In this document: positions 39,225 through 48,081 of the stretch, piece by piece | Position numbering within the stretch: position 1 is the stretch's first letter | Layout of the letters: the number at the start of each line of letters is the position of its first letter | NCBI RefSeq assembly: GCF_004349055.1 | Contig: NZ_SMKX01000016.1 | Span: forward strand, 26,410 to 90,409 | From: Kribbella antibiotica | GTDB lineage: Bacteria > Actinomycetota > Actinomycetes > Propionibacteriales > Kribbellaceae | Direction of reading: 5' to 3' | DNA length: 64,000 nucleotides | The notes under the pieces: generated by a model | Told to the model about the DNA's origin: nothing | Seen by the model: the letters and a program-made list of their open reading frames with translations, nothing else | Database searches by the model: none | Position numbers and translations under genes: made by a program

Positions 39225-40079
39225 TCAGCTGTACACGCGGACGTAGTCGACCAGCATGTCGGCCGGGAACGGTGTCGACGAGTCCGGCGGACCTGGCCAC
39301 ACTCCACCGACCGACAGGTTCAGCAGCAGGTAGAAGTCGTGATCGAACACCCAGTTGGCACCTGCCGGGAGACTCGCGGGCGTGATCCTGAAGTACTCCT
39401 GACCGTCGACCAGCCACCGCACTTCACCGGGCGACCAGTTCACGGCGTAGGTGTGGAAATCGTCGGCCCAGTTCTGGCCGGCCGGGAGATTGATCTGCCC
39501 ACCCGGCCCGTTCTCGGAGTGGTAGCCGGGGCCATGCGCGGTGCCGTAGAGCGTCCCCGGCTCCTTGCCGACGACCTCCATGACGTCGATCTCCCCGTTA
39601 CCGGGCCAGCCTGCCTGGTCGATGTTCGAGCCCATCATCCAGAACGCCGGCCACAGTCCCTGACCGCCCGGAATCTTGATCCTGGCCTCGAACGTGCCGT
39701 AGGTCTGGCTGAACTTGCCCTTGGTCGTGATCCGGCCCGAGGTGATGTCACACGTGCCGTACAGACAGTTCTCCATCCCGGCGAGCTGCTCCTTGCGGGC
39801 ACTGATCACCAGGTTGCCCTGACCGTCGGTCGAGACATTCTCCGGGCGATCGGTGAAGTACTGCCATTCCTCGTTGCCCCACGTGGGCTCACCACCGAGG
39901 TCGAAGTTCCAGACACCTGGATCCGGACCGGACCCGGCCGGTTCGTTGAACTCCTGCTGCCAGGAGATCGCCAACGGGCGCACAGCTGATGATTCGTAGG
40001 CATTCGCGGTCGCCGCGACCAGCGACGACGAGGTGATGGCGGCTGCTGTGAGCACAGCAACCAGGCGGATTCTGCTCAT
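39225..40079 (-). CDS. Secreted GH16 beta-glucanase
   Basis: 284 residues. The frame is open to 40127, but ggaggt just before the ATG at 40079 and the signal peptide that follows it (MSRIRLVAVLTAAAITSSS to ATANA) fix the start. The active-site box is GEIDVMEVVG; WGNEEWQYFT and MLVDYVRVYS are shared with its neighbour at 38315. No lipobox, so it is freely secreted. It probably cuts beta-1,3-glucan into pieces for the ABC importer whose gene starts 190 bp away in the other direction. Confidence 0.92.
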   Translation of the reverse strand: MSRIRLVAVLTAAAITSSSLVAATANAYESSAVRPLAISWQQEFNEPAGSGPDPGVWNFDLGGEPTWGNEEWQYFTDRPENVSTDGQGNLVISARKEQLAGMENCLYGTCDITSGRITTKGKFSQTYGTFEARIKIPGGQGLWPAFWMMGSNIDQAGWPGNGEIDVMEVVGKEPGTLYGTAHGPGYHSENGPGGQINLPAGQNWADDFHTYAVNWSPGEVRWLVDGQEYFRITPASLPAGANWVFDHDFYLLLNLSVGGVWPGPPDSSTPFPADMLVDYVRVYS

Positions 40080-40132
40080 GACACCTCCGGTGGATACCAG
40101 GGCCCGGACTCGGGTGCCGAGGACCATGACAC

Positions 40133-40149
40133 GGTGGACAATAAGTGGT
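40133..40149. promoter_or_regulatory. AGTGGT-type operator upstream of the second GH16 gene
   Basis: GGTGGA at 40133 (imperfect) and AGTGGT at 40144 are 11 bp apart. The surrounding AATAAGTGGTCAA is identical to the sequence on the other strand before the first GH16 gene (near 38254-38266). Confidence 0.5.
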
Positions 40150-40231
40150 CAATAGCTCAGCAGAATCTCGAAGGTCAGCCTCATCAATCCTTGACTTGGC
40201 TACTCAAGCTGGCGCACACTCAGCCGATCCG

Positions 40232-40248
40232 AGTGGTACTTAAGTGGT
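40232..40248. promoter_or_regulatory. AGTGGT repeat operator before the sugar importer
   Basis: AGTGGT at 40232 and again at 40243, exactly 11 bp apart, end 21 bp before the start codon of the binding-protein gene. The position over or just after the promoter fits repression. Confidence 0.55.
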
Positions 40249-40269
40249 AATTTGCGTCGGGAAGTGGAT

Positions 40270-41571
40270 ATGAAATCGTTGGCCGCAGTAGCCGCCGCGC
40301 TGCTCGTGTGTGCGGGTTGTGTGCCCAGCGTCGGCGGGCAGGAGCCCGGCGATCCGCAGGTGATCACGCTCTGGCACCCACTCAAGGACCCGAACGAGGT
40401 CAAGGCGGTACGAGCCGCTCTCGATCGATTCGAGGCTGCGCACCCGGGCATCACCGTCAAGGCCGTGCCCGCGCAGGACGCCGACAAGGTCACCCAAGCC
40501 ATCCGCGGCGGCAAGCCACCGGACGCCGCCTTGTCGTTCAACGCGAGCAGCGTCGGCGCCTGGTGTGCAACGGGGGCGTTCCAGGACCTCGGTCCCTGGA
40601 TCCAGCGGGACAAGGTCGATCTGCAGCAGATCCCGGCAGCGGTGCGCTCCTACACCGAGTTCGAGGGCAAGCGCTGCGTGATGCCCCTGCTGGCCGACAC
40701 TTATGCCCTGTATTACAACAAGAAACTGCTGGCCGCGGCCGGCTACTCCAAGCCGCCGAAGACGATCAGCGAACTCACCGCGATGACCAAGAGGCTGACG
40801 AAGTTCTCGGCCGACGGCACGATCGAGGTGGCCGGCTTCGTGCCGTACCTCGGCACCTACCACTCCGGCGCCGATCTGTTCGCCGCCGCCTTCGGCGCCA
40901 CCTGGTTGCAGCCGGACGGCTCGGCGAACTTCGCCGACGATCCCGCCTTCCAGGAAATGCTGCAGTGGCAGAAGAGCCTGGTCGACTGGTTCGGCGTCGA
41001 GAAACTGGCGCTGTTCAAAGCCGGTCTGGCCGACGAGTTCTCCAGCCAGCACGCGTTCAACACCGGCAAGATCGCCATGATGCTGGACGGCGAGTGGCGG
41101 ACGTCGTTCCTCACCAACGACGAAGCCCCGGTCGACTACGGCACCGCCGCTGTCCCGGTGGCAGACAACAAACCTGGGCTGTACGGCGCTGGTCTCATCG
41201 GCGGCAACATCATCGGCGTACCGAGGGGTGCTGCCAATCCCGAAGGCGGCTGGGAGCTGGTCCGATTCTTGTCGACCGACACCGAAGCGCTGGTGCACTT
41301 CGCGGATGCAATGCACAACGTCCCCACGACATTGCCCGCCCTGAATTCGCCGCGGTTGGACCTGTCCCGCGAGCCCGAGTTCGCACCCTTCCTCGCCGCC
41401 TTCCGGCACCCTCGCAGCACGTCTCAGCCGGCCACCTCGGACGGCGGGGCCTACCTGGCGCAGTTCGGTCAGTTCGCGGACAAATGGCAGCAGGGCAAGG
41501 TTCCTGACCTCGCCGCGGGCCTGCGCACGCTGGACCGGCAGAACGACGACGCCCTCCGATTGGGGTCCTGA
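40270..41571 (+). CDS. ABC sugar-binding lipoprotein (family 1 solute-binding protein)
   Basis: 433 residues. A short signal peptide ends in the lipobox LLVCAGC. The body has VITLWHPLKDPNEVKAV and YNKKLLAAAGYSKPPKTISEL, as in maltose/oligosaccharide binding proteins of the CUT1 class. A TTG at 40252 gives six extra residues; I prefer the ATG with ggga upstream and the clean signal peptide. It delivers a sugar, probably a beta-glucan oligosaccharide given the GH16 genes, to the two permeases that follow with overlapping ends. Confidence 0.9.
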   Translation: MKSLAAVAAALLVCAGCVPSVGGQEPGDPQVITLWHPLKDPNEVKAVRAALDRFEAAHPGITVKAVPAQDADKVTQAIRGGKPPDAALSFNASSVGAWCATGAFQDLGPWIQRDKVDLQQIPAAVRSYTEFEGKRCVMPLLADTYALYYNKKLLAAAGYSKPPKTISELTAMTKRLTKFSADGTIEVAGFVPYLGTYHSGADLFAAAFGATWLQPDGSANFADDPAFQEMLQWQKSLVDWFGVEKLALFKAGLADEFSSQHAFNTGKIAMMLDGEWRTSFLTNDEAPVDYGTAAVPVADNKPGLYGAGLIGGNIIGVPRGAANPEGGWELVRFLSTDTEALVHFADAMHNVPTTLPALNSPRLDLSREPEFAPFLAAFRHPRSTSQPATSDGGAYLAQFGQFADKWQQGKVPDLAAGLRTLDRQNDDALRLGS

Positions 41572-42488
41572 TGCTACGCCGCCGGCGGATCGCCGCCCTC
41601 TTGTTCCTCACCCCGTGGCTGATCGGCGTGACGGTGTTCTTCCTTTATCCACTCGGTATGACGGTCTATCTGTCGTTCACGAGGTATTCGATGCTGGACC
41701 AGCCCGAGCTGGTCGGGTTCCGCAACTACGAGTACCTGTTCACCAAGGATCCCTATCTCCTGCAGGCGATCCGCAACACCGGCTGGTTCATCGCGATCAT
41801 GGTGCCGGCGCAGGTCCTGTTCGCGCTCGGCGCGGCCCAGGTGCTCACCAAACTCAAGTCAGGCGCCGGGTTCTTCCGCACCTTGTTCTACCTGCCGTCG
41901 CTGGCACCACCGGTCGCCGCGACGATCGCGTTCGTCTTCTTGTTCAACCCTGCGACCGGGCCTGTCAACCAGGCACTCGGCTTCTTCGGGATCAAGGGAC
42001 CGCTGTGGTTCACCGATCCGGCATGGGCCAAACCCGGTCTCGTCCTGCTCGCCTTGTGGGGCAGCGGAAACCTCATCATCATCCTGCTCGCGGCACTGCT
42101 CGACGTACCGAAGGAACTCTATGAAGCCGCTGCGCTGGACGGCGCCTCCGGCACCCAGTCGTTTCGGCATGTGACGCTGCCGAGCATCTCGCCGGTGCTG
42201 CTGTTCGCGGTCGTCACCGGCATGATCGGCGCGATCCAGTACTTCACTCAGGCCGTGGTCGCCGGATCGGTGGCCAGCGGCAGCGCCGACATCACCCCGT
42301 CGGCCCAGCTGCCCGGACCCCCAGAAGGCTCGACATTGACCTTGCCGTACTGGCTGTTCGTCCAAGGGTTCCAGCGCTACAACATGGGCTACGCCTCCGC
42401 GCTGGCCGTGGTGATCTTCGTGATCTCGCTGGCCTTCACCGTGGTGCTGCTGCGCCGCAAGTCCGGATTCGCGCAGGTGACCTCATGA
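41571..42488 (+). CDS. ABC sugar transporter permease, MalF/UgpA type
   Basis: 305 residues with about six membrane segments. The cytoplasmic coupling loop EAAALDGASGTQSFRHVTLP is the EAA motif that touches the ATPase. The ATG overlaps the stop of the binding protein by 1 nt (TGATG). No ATP-binding gene lies nearby; actinomycetes often share one MsiK-type ATPase among many sugar importers, so that is the likely partner. Confidence 0.92.
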   Translation: MLRRRRIAALLFLTPWLIGVTVFFLYPLGMTVYLSFTRYSMLDQPELVGFRNYEYLFTKDPYLLQAIRNTGWFIAIMVPAQVLFALGAAQVLTKLKSGAGFFRTLFYLPSLAPPVAATIAFVFLFNPATGPVNQALGFFGIKGPLWFTDPAWAKPGLVLLALWGSGNLIIILLAALLDVPKELYEAAALDGASGTQSFRHVTLPSISPVLLFAVVTGMIGAIQYFTQAVVAGSVASGSADITPSAQLPGPPEGSTLTLPYWLFVQGFQRYNMGYASALAVVIFVISLAFTVVLLRRKSGFAQVTS

Positions 42489-43306
42489 ACGCCAAGCTCC
42501 ATTGGGTCGCCACACACTGCGTCGCGATCGCCATCGCAGCGGCGTTCATCATGCCGCTGATCTTCATCGGCCTCACGGCCGTGATGCCCGATGAGCAGGC
42601 ACTCACGCCTGATCTTTGGCCGAAGTCCTGGGAGTGGGGAAACCTGGCAACCGTCTTCCGGACCGCCCCGTTGAGCCGATGGCTGCTGAACACGGTGATC
42701 TACGCCGTACTGGCCACGATCTTCACCCTGGTGTCGGCGGTGCCCACCGCCTACGCCCTGGCCCGCTACAAACTCCGCGGTACCAACATCGCGTTCCTGC
42801 TCGTGGTCGCGATGATGCTGCTGCCGCCCCAGGTGCTGGTGGTCCCGATGTACCTGATCTGGGCCAGCCTCGGCCTGACCGGTTCGATCTGGCCGCTGGT
42901 CATCCCCCTGCTGCTGGGCGACGCCTTCTCGATCTTCCTGCTCCGGCAGTTCCTGCTCACGATCCCCGAGGACTACGCCGACGCGGCCCGGATCGACGGC
43001 TGTGGTGAGCTCCGCGTCCTGCTCCGGGTCGTGCTGCCGATGATGAAACCGGCCCTGGCCGCCGTCGGCCTGTTCACCTTCTTCTACGCCTGGAACGACT
43101 ACTACGGACCGTTGATCTACCTCAGCGAGATGCCCGATCAGTGGACGCTCTCGATCGGTCTGGCATCGTTCAAGTCCGTCCATTCGGTGCAGTGGAACCT
43201 GACCATGGCCGCCACCGTGATCGTGATGGCGCCGCTCATCATCCTGTTCTTCTTCGCCCAGAAGGCCTTCATCGAGGGCGTCACCCTGACCGGAGTCAAA
43301 GGGTGA
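42485..43306 (+). CDS. ABC sugar transporter permease, MalG/UgpE type
   Basis: 273 residues with six predicted membrane segments. The EAA-like loop is DYADAARIDGCGELRVLLRVVLP. It overlaps the previous permease by an ATGA and ends LFFFAQKAFIEGVTLTGVKG, as CUT1 inner permeases do. It completes the importer; the ATPase is encoded elsewhere. Confidence 0.92.
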   Translation: MNAKLHWVATHCVAIAIAAAFIMPLIFIGLTAVMPDEQALTPDLWPKSWEWGNLATVFRTAPLSRWLLNTVIYAVLATIFTLVSAVPTAYALARYKLRGTNIAFLLVVAMMLLPPQVLVVPMYLIWASLGLTGSIWPLVIPLLLGDAFSIFLLRQFLLTIPEDYADAARIDGCGELRVLLRVVLPMMKPALAAVGLFTFFYAWNDYYGPLIYLSEMPDQWTLSIGLASFKSVHSVQWNLTMAATVIVMAPLIILFFFAQKAFIEGVTLTGVKG

Positions 43307-43328
43307 CGATCACCATGATCGGTGGCGG

Positions 43329-43367
43329 CTCCCGGCGAAGATGCTCGTCGACTACATTCGCGTGTAC
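43329..43367 (+). pseudogene. Relic of a GH16 C-terminus
   Basis: One frame here reads LPAKMLVDYIRVYSQ, nearly the same as the C-terminal FPADMLVDYVRVYS of the GH16 protein at 39225-40079 and MLVDWVRAYS of the other. Only this tail remains; the upstream sequence is permease coding and a short spacer. It continues open into the regulator frame. It points to a lost third GH16 gene or a past rearrangement. Confidence 0.75.
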
Positions 43368-43391
43368 AGCCAACCGACCTTGAGGAGTGCG

Positions 43392-44186
43392 GTGACTCTC
43401 GATCTCCGCAAGCGCGATCGGGCGCGTGAACACCTGATCGGCCTGATCGAATCCAGGGCGATCGGGCAGGCCATCCCGTCCGAACGGCAACTGTCCGCCG
43501 ATCTCGGCATCTCGCGCCCGACCCTGCGGGCCGTGGTGGACGACCTGGTGCGCGACGGCTGGCTGGTCCGCGAGCACGGTCGCGGCATGTTCGTCGGCAG
43601 TCCGAAGATCGCGCAGGAGATCGTCGGCGGCCCCTCCCCGACCGGAGGCGCCGCCTACCCACCGGCCCCGGGAACCTGGACAAGTCGCGTCCTCAGCCAC
43701 TCCGTCGTACCGGCCGGGACTCTGGTCGCCAGCCGGCTGCGGGTCACCTCTGGGACGCCGGTACTGCGGATCGCACGCCAGCGACTCGTCGATGGTGAGG
43801 CCATCTCGCTGGAGACCATCCACGTGCTCGACGAGATGGTCCCGTCCATCGACGTCATGGCACTCGAAAGCGGCTCGTTCTACGCGATGCTGCGCGAGCA
43901 GTTCGGCGTCATCCCGACCGAGGCCGACCAGGTCCACGAGGCCGCCGCCGCCGGCGCGACCGAAGCAGCGCTCCTCGGCCTGGTCGAAGGCGCACCGATC
44001 CTCACCCTCGAGCGGGTCACCCGGGACCAGAACGGCCGGTCGTTCGAGTTCACCCGCGCCTCCTACCGCGCCGACCGCTACCGGGTCACCTCCCACCTGT
44101 CCTTGACCGGACCGGCCGAATCCCGGCACACCCGCATCACCTCGGTGGAGGATCCCGCCGGCCTTCAGGACCAGGCGACCCCCTGA
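43392..44186 (+). CDS. GntR-family regulator with UTRA sensor domain
   Basis: 264 residues. The N-terminal winged helix has IPSERQLSADLGISRPTLRAVVDDLVRDGWLVREHGRGMFV. The C-terminal half is a UTRA ligand-binding domain (VLRIARQRLVDGEAISLET, TLERVTRDQNGRSFEF). The frame runs back to 43341, but those residues are the GH16 relic, so I place the start at GTG 43392 behind gaggag (43382-43387). It sits just after the importer genes and probably represses them and the GH16 genes until a sugar or sugar phosphate binds. Confidence 0.88.
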   Translation: MTLDLRKRDRAREHLIGLIESRAIGQAIPSERQLSADLGISRPTLRAVVDDLVRDGWLVREHGRGMFVGSPKIAQEIVGGPSPTGGAAYPPAPGTWTSRVLSHSVVPAGTLVASRLRVTSGTPVLRIARQRLVDGEAISLETIHVLDEMVPSIDVMALESGSFYAMLREQFGVIPTEADQVHEAAAAGATEAALLGLVEGAPILTLERVTRDQNGRSFEFTRASYRADRYRVTSHLSLTGPAESRHTRITSVEDPAGLQDQATP

Positions 44187-44248
44187 CCGCTGGATTCGAA
44201 TGACTCTGTTCCACCGGTAATCGCGTCGTGCCTTGTACCGTGGGGAAC

Positions 44249-44827
44249 ATGACTCGCGCACTGATCGTGGTGGACGTGCAGAACGACTTCTGCGAAGGCG
44301 GAAGCCTGGCAGTCAGCGGCGGCGCCGACGTCGCCTTCCGGATCGGCGAACTGGTGCACAAGTGGCACGAGTCCGAGCCCGACGAGCGCCAGTACTCGCA
44401 CGTCGTGGCCACCCGGGATCATCACATCGACCCGGGCGACCACTTCTCCGACGAGCCCGACTTCGTGAACTCCTGGCCGCGGCACTGCGTGGCCGGCACG
44501 GACGGGGTGAGCTTCCACCCGAACCTGGACCCACAGCCGTTCGACGCGATCTTCGACAAGGGTGAGTACGAAGCGGCGTACTCGGGCTTCGAGGGCAAGT
44601 CCCACGAGGGCGGGCGCGGGCTTGCCGAGTGGCTGCGCGAGCGCGGCGTTACCGAGGTCGACGTCTGCGGGATCGCCACCGACTACTGCGTGCGGGCGAC
44701 CGCGCTGGACGCCCGCGTCGAAGGCTTCAGTACGACGGTCCTCACCGGACTGACCGCTGGTGTGGCCCCCGGCAGCACGGAGCAGGCCCTGAGCGACCTG
44801 CGTGCCGCCGGAGTCACCCTCACCTGA
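44249..44827 (+). CDS. pncA: Nicotinamidase (PncA-type isochorismatase fold)
   Basis: 192 residues. It shows the catalytic triad of the family: Asp in VVDVQNDFCEGGSL, Lys in FDKGEYEAAYSGF and Cys in GIATDYCVRATALDA. The metal-site pattern RDHHIDPGDHF and SWPRHCVAGT fit nicotinamidase rather than isochorismatase. It turns nicotinamide into nicotinate in the NAD salvage path. Only two bases separate ggggga from the ATG, so the mRNA may be nearly leaderless. It ends 8 nt inside the opposing AbgT gene. Confidence 0.88.
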   Translation: MTRALIVVDVQNDFCEGGSLAVSGGADVAFRIGELVHKWHESEPDERQYSHVVATRDHHIDPGDHFSDEPDFVNSWPRHCVAGTDGVSFHPNLDPQPFDAIFDKGEYEAAYSGFEGKSHEGGRGLAEWLRERGVTEVDVCGIATDYCVRATALDARVEGFSTTVLTGLTAGVAPGSTEQALSDLRAAGVTLT

Positions 44828-46352
44828 CGGGAGCCCCGGGTCCGAGCGGGATCCCGAGCGCCCACCAGAGCAGGAACAGCGCCGTCCAGGCGATCGTCAT
44901 CGCGACCGCCAACGGCACCGTGTACGACGCCAATGTCCCGACGCCGGCGTCCTTGCGGTAGCGCTGCAGGAAGCCCAGTGCCATCACGAAGTACGGGCTC
45001 ATCGGCGTGATGGCGGTCGAGCCCGAGTCGGCGATCCGGAAGAGCGCCTGCGTGGTCTCGGCCGGCACGTTCAGCAGCAGCATCATCGGGACCAGGATCG
45101 GCGCGGTCAGTGACCACATCGCCGAACCGCTGGTGACGAGGATGTTGATCAGCGTCAGCAGCACCAGGATGCCGAGGAAGATCACGATCGTCGGCGCCCC
45201 GAGATCGCCCAGCCAGCGGGCCGATTCGGCGGACAGCAGCTCGCCGATCTTGCTCCAGCTGAAGTAGGCCAGGAACTGGGCGATCGCGAAGAACAGCACC
45301 AGGACCGGCGCCATCTGCTTGATGCCCTCGCCCATCAGCCGCGGTACGTCGGCACCCTTCTCGATCGCCTTGACCGTCACGCCGTACGTGATGCCGACCA
45401 GTCCGAACAGCACCGCGACGACCATCGCGATCCCATCCAGGAACGGCGACTCGACGATGCTGCCGTTCGCACCGCGCAACGGCGAGTTGTGCGGAATCAG
45501 TACGGCGACGATCGCCACCGCCGCGAGACCGAACACGATCGTTGCCCTGCGCAACCCGGTCCGCTCGCGGGCCGAGAGCACCAAGGCATCCGGGTCGTCA
45601 CCGGGAGCATCCGGATCGGCGTCCAGGTCGTCACGCTTACTCAGCACCAGCTTGGTGATGATCGTGATGACGATCGCCAGCAGCACCGACGACGCGATGT
45701 TGAAGAACCAGTTCGACAGCGGCGAGATCGAGGCGTTCGGATCGATCGTCTTGGCCGCGGCCTCGGTGATCCCGGCGAAGATCGCGTCGTTCGGCGTCGG
45801 GATCGGACTGGCGTCGTACCCGGAGGCGATCGCGGTGTAGGCGACCGCGATGCCGAGGATCGGCGACTTGCCGACGGCCCGAAAAGCGAGCCCGCCAAGG
45901 GGAACCAGGATGATGTACGCCGCTGCGGATGCGACGTGCGACATCGTCCCGGCGAATGCGACCGCGAAGACCACCATCGAGGTCGGGACGCGGGAGACGC
46001 TGACCTTCATCAGCGACTGCAGGAATCCGGTCCGCTCGGCCAGCGCGACACCCATGATGACGACCACGATGGTTGCCATCGGCGGGAAGTCGGCGAAGTT
46101 CGAGATCGCGGTGGAGACGGCCATCTGCAGGCCGTCGCCGGAGAGCAGGTTCTGGACCGCGACCGTCTTGCCGTCCTTCGGCGAGATCACCGAGACGTCC
46201 AGCGCCGCCAGGATCGCGCTCACGACTGCGAGGATCCCGGACAGGATCCAGAACAGCCAGAACGGATGCGGTAGCGCGTTACCGGCTCGCTCGATCACAG
46301 CCATCGCCCGGACCAGGCGTGGCAGCTCCTTCGTGTCGGTTGCGGTGCTCAT
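44820..46352 (-). CDS. AbgT-family transporter
   Basis: 510 residues with about 11 membrane segments. GYDASPIPTPNDAIFAGITEAA and GSAMWSLTAPILVPMM match AbgT/MtrF transporters, which move p-aminobenzoyl-glutamate or export sulfonamides. There is a polar loop around residues 235-255 (KRDDLDADPDAPGDDPDAL). ggag lies 8 nt before the ATG, which overlaps the esterase stop (ATGA). As the last gene of a four-gene operon it may move the substrate or product of the creatininase-like enzyme. Confidence 0.9.
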   Translation of the reverse strand: MSTATDTKELPRLVRAMAVIERAGNALPHPFWLFWILSGILAVVSAILAALDVSVISPKDGKTVAVQNLLSGDGLQMAVSTAISNFADFPPMATIVVVIMGVALAERTGFLQSLMKVSVSRVPTSMVVFAVAFAGTMSHVASAAAYIILVPLGGLAFRAVGKSPILGIAVAYTAIASGYDASPIPTPNDAIFAGITEAAAKTIDPNASISPLSNWFFNIASSVLLAIVITIITKLVLSKRDDLDADPDAPGDDPDALVLSARERTGLRRATIVFGLAAVAIVAVLIPHNSPLRGANGSIVESPFLDGIAMVVAVLFGLVGITYGVTVKAIEKGADVPRLMGEGIKQMAPVLVLFFAIAQFLAYFSWSKIGELLSAESARWLGDLGAPTIVIFLGILVLLTLINILVTSGSAMWSLTAPILVPMMLLLNVPAETTQALFRIADSGSTAITPMSPYFVMALGFLQRYRKDAGVGTLASYTVPLAVAMTIAWTALFLLWWALGIPLGPGAPVR

Positions 46353-47278
46353 CGCCTGTGCTCCTTGAAGAACTTCCCGATCAGCTCATGTGCTTCGAAG
46401 GTCTGGGTGACATAGCCCGGACCCGATGTTGCGTCCGAACCCGGCCAGGTGTGGCCACCATCGGTCACCGCGACGTGGACGACATCAGCGTCGCACCCCT
46501 TGTAGGTGTACTTCAGGACGTCATCGCCCTGCTGTGACACACGCGGGTCCTGATCGCAATGGTTGCGCACGGTCCAGTCCCGAACCCACGTCTGTACGTC
46601 GGGAAGGTCGCGCTCCCCGTCACCGCCGTACGGGATGGTGGTGTCGCCGGTTCCGTGGATGTCGAGGACGGGTACCGGTCGACCCGGGGCGCACCGCTTG
46701 CCCTCGAGGTAGAACGCTCCGGCCACTGGCGCGATCGCCGCGAACCGGTCGGCCAGCTGGCAGGCCAGGATGCCGGTGAAGGCAGCGCCGTTGGACTTGC
46801 CTGTCGCGTAGACCGCGCGGGTGTCCACGCAATAGCTGTCTTCCAGCTGGTCGAGCAGGTCGGCGGTGAACTTCACGTCGTCGACGCCCTTGGCCGAGTA
46901 CGGCGCGCCTTGCCAAGCCTGCTTGGCTTCGTCACCGAGCACACCGTTGGGGTAGGCAACGACCGCGTCGAGCTTGGACAGGTCGGAGAACGCCTCGGTC
47001 TGCGCACCGGTCTTGCCGCGGCCATGGAAGACCAGGATCAGCGGATAGGTCTTGGTGGCCTTGTAGTTGTCCGGCACGTGCAGCCGATAGGTCCGCGTCA
47101 GACCGCCGCTGGCCACGGTGTAGTCGCCGGTGGCCGCGGCCTTGCCACAACCGGCCGTCTTACCGGCAGCGCTTGCAGTTGCTGTGGGCAACGTGGTGGC
47201 GGCGATCACCAGGCCGGCCGCCGCCACGAGTGCAGCAAGAGCCCTCAAGGATTTGCTCAGTGGGCGTGTCAAAGTCAT
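46349..47278 (-). CDS. Secreted esterase, LpqC/PHB-depolymerase family
   Basis: 309 residues with a signal peptide (about 1-37, ending ASA). Catalytic parts of an alpha/beta hydrolase are visible: ILVFHGRGKTG, the nucleophile elbow TGKSNGAAF, Asp in HGTGDTTIP and His in GGHTWPG. Relatives are called polyhydroxybutyrate depolymerase or feruloyl esterase; the true ester is not known. It is third in the FCD regulator operon, 59 nt after the creatininase gene. Confidence 0.88.
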   Translation of the reverse strand: MTLTRPLSKSLRALAALVAAAGLVIAATTLPTATASAAGKTAGCGKAAATGDYTVASGGLTRTYRLHVPDNYKATKTYPLILVFHGRGKTGAQTEAFSDLSKLDAVVAYPNGVLGDEAKQAWQGAPYSAKGVDDVKFTADLLDQLEDSYCVDTRAVYATGKSNGAAFTGILACQLADRFAAIAPVAGAFYLEGKRCAPGRPVPVLDIHGTGDTTIPYGGDGERDLPDVQTWVRDWTVRNHCDQDPRVSQQGDDVLKYTYKGCDADVVHVAVTDGGHTWPGSDATSGPGYVTQTFEAHELIGKFFKEHRR

Positions 47279-47337
47279 GGGAGTGACTCCTCAGGGGATT
47301 TTGGGCAGGCTCGCGCCTGGGGTCCTGCGACGGGGGG

Positions 47338-48081
47338 TCAGGCCGAGAGCAACTCGTCGGCGAAGGCGGCGATTCGGTCGGCGGCGGTCTCGACAAGGAG
47401 CCGGCCGTCCGCGGCAGTGGCGGTTCGGGGATCACCCAGCACGCCACGCTTGTGGTACTCGTCGAACCCGACCGAGATGCGCGGCCCCCGACCGCGACGG
47501 GCCAGCCGGGCCGGGACAGAGAGCTCGTCGAGCGTGGTGGCTCCCGGCTCCAGACGGTCGGAGTAGACGAACTCCGGCGCCAAATACAGCATCTGTGCGG
47601 TCTCGGCCTCCCCAGCGTGACCGTGCACCTCACTGACACCGGTAATCAGGTCGGACACCACTTCGGTGACCGGCGTCCACGCGAAGACCAGGTCCTCACG
47701 GAGATACTCCTGGGAGAGCACGGACAGCGCAGCGTTGTTGCCGCCATGCCCGGTCACCACCAGAAACTGCTTCCAGCCATGCGATCGCAGGCTGGTGATC
47801 AGATCCCGCACCACCTGCATGAAGGTTGCCGGAGACAACGACATGGTGCCGGCAAACGCCAGGTGATGCGGAGAAACGCCATACGGTACGGCGGGGGTCA
47901 CGACTGCTCGCCCGCCCAGCCGTTCGGCCACGCGGTCAGCGATTCCGATTGCACGCACGGTGTCGGTCGACATCGCCATACCGCCGCCGTGCTGTTCTTG
48001 AGCACCGACCGGGATGATGACGAGCGGTGCCGTGCGGACCGCCTCGGCGGCTTCGTCGGTGGTCATTTCGGCGAGTCTCAT
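47338..48081 (-). CDS. Creatininase-family amidohydrolase
   Basis: 247 residues. The metal-binding and active-site blocks are PVGAQEQHGG, TDT, GHGGNN and HGHAGEAETAQML, the pattern of creatinine amidohydrolase and MftE-like peptidases. It hydrolyses a cyclic or peptide amide; the actual substrate is unknown. The ATG overlaps the regulator stop by ATGA. No mycofactocin genes lie close by, so MftE is unlikely. Confidence 0.88.
   Translation of the reverse strand: MRLAEMTTDEAAEAVRTAPLVIIPVGAQEQHGGGMAMSTDTVRAIGIADRVAERLGGRAVVTPAVPYGVSPHHLAFAGTMSLSPATFMQVVRDLITSLRSHGWKQFLVVTGHGGNNAALSVLSQEYLREDLVFAWTPVTEVVSDLITGVSEVHGHAGEAETAQMLYLAPEFVYSDRLEPGATTLDELSVPARLARRGRGPRISVGFDEYHKRGVLGDPRTATAADGRLLVETAADRIAAFADELLSA

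Noticed and set aside
47279..47337. Terminator between creatininase and esterase genes
   Set aside because: Only a weak GCAGG/CCTGC stem with a large loop; genes on both sides run the same way and are probably one operon.
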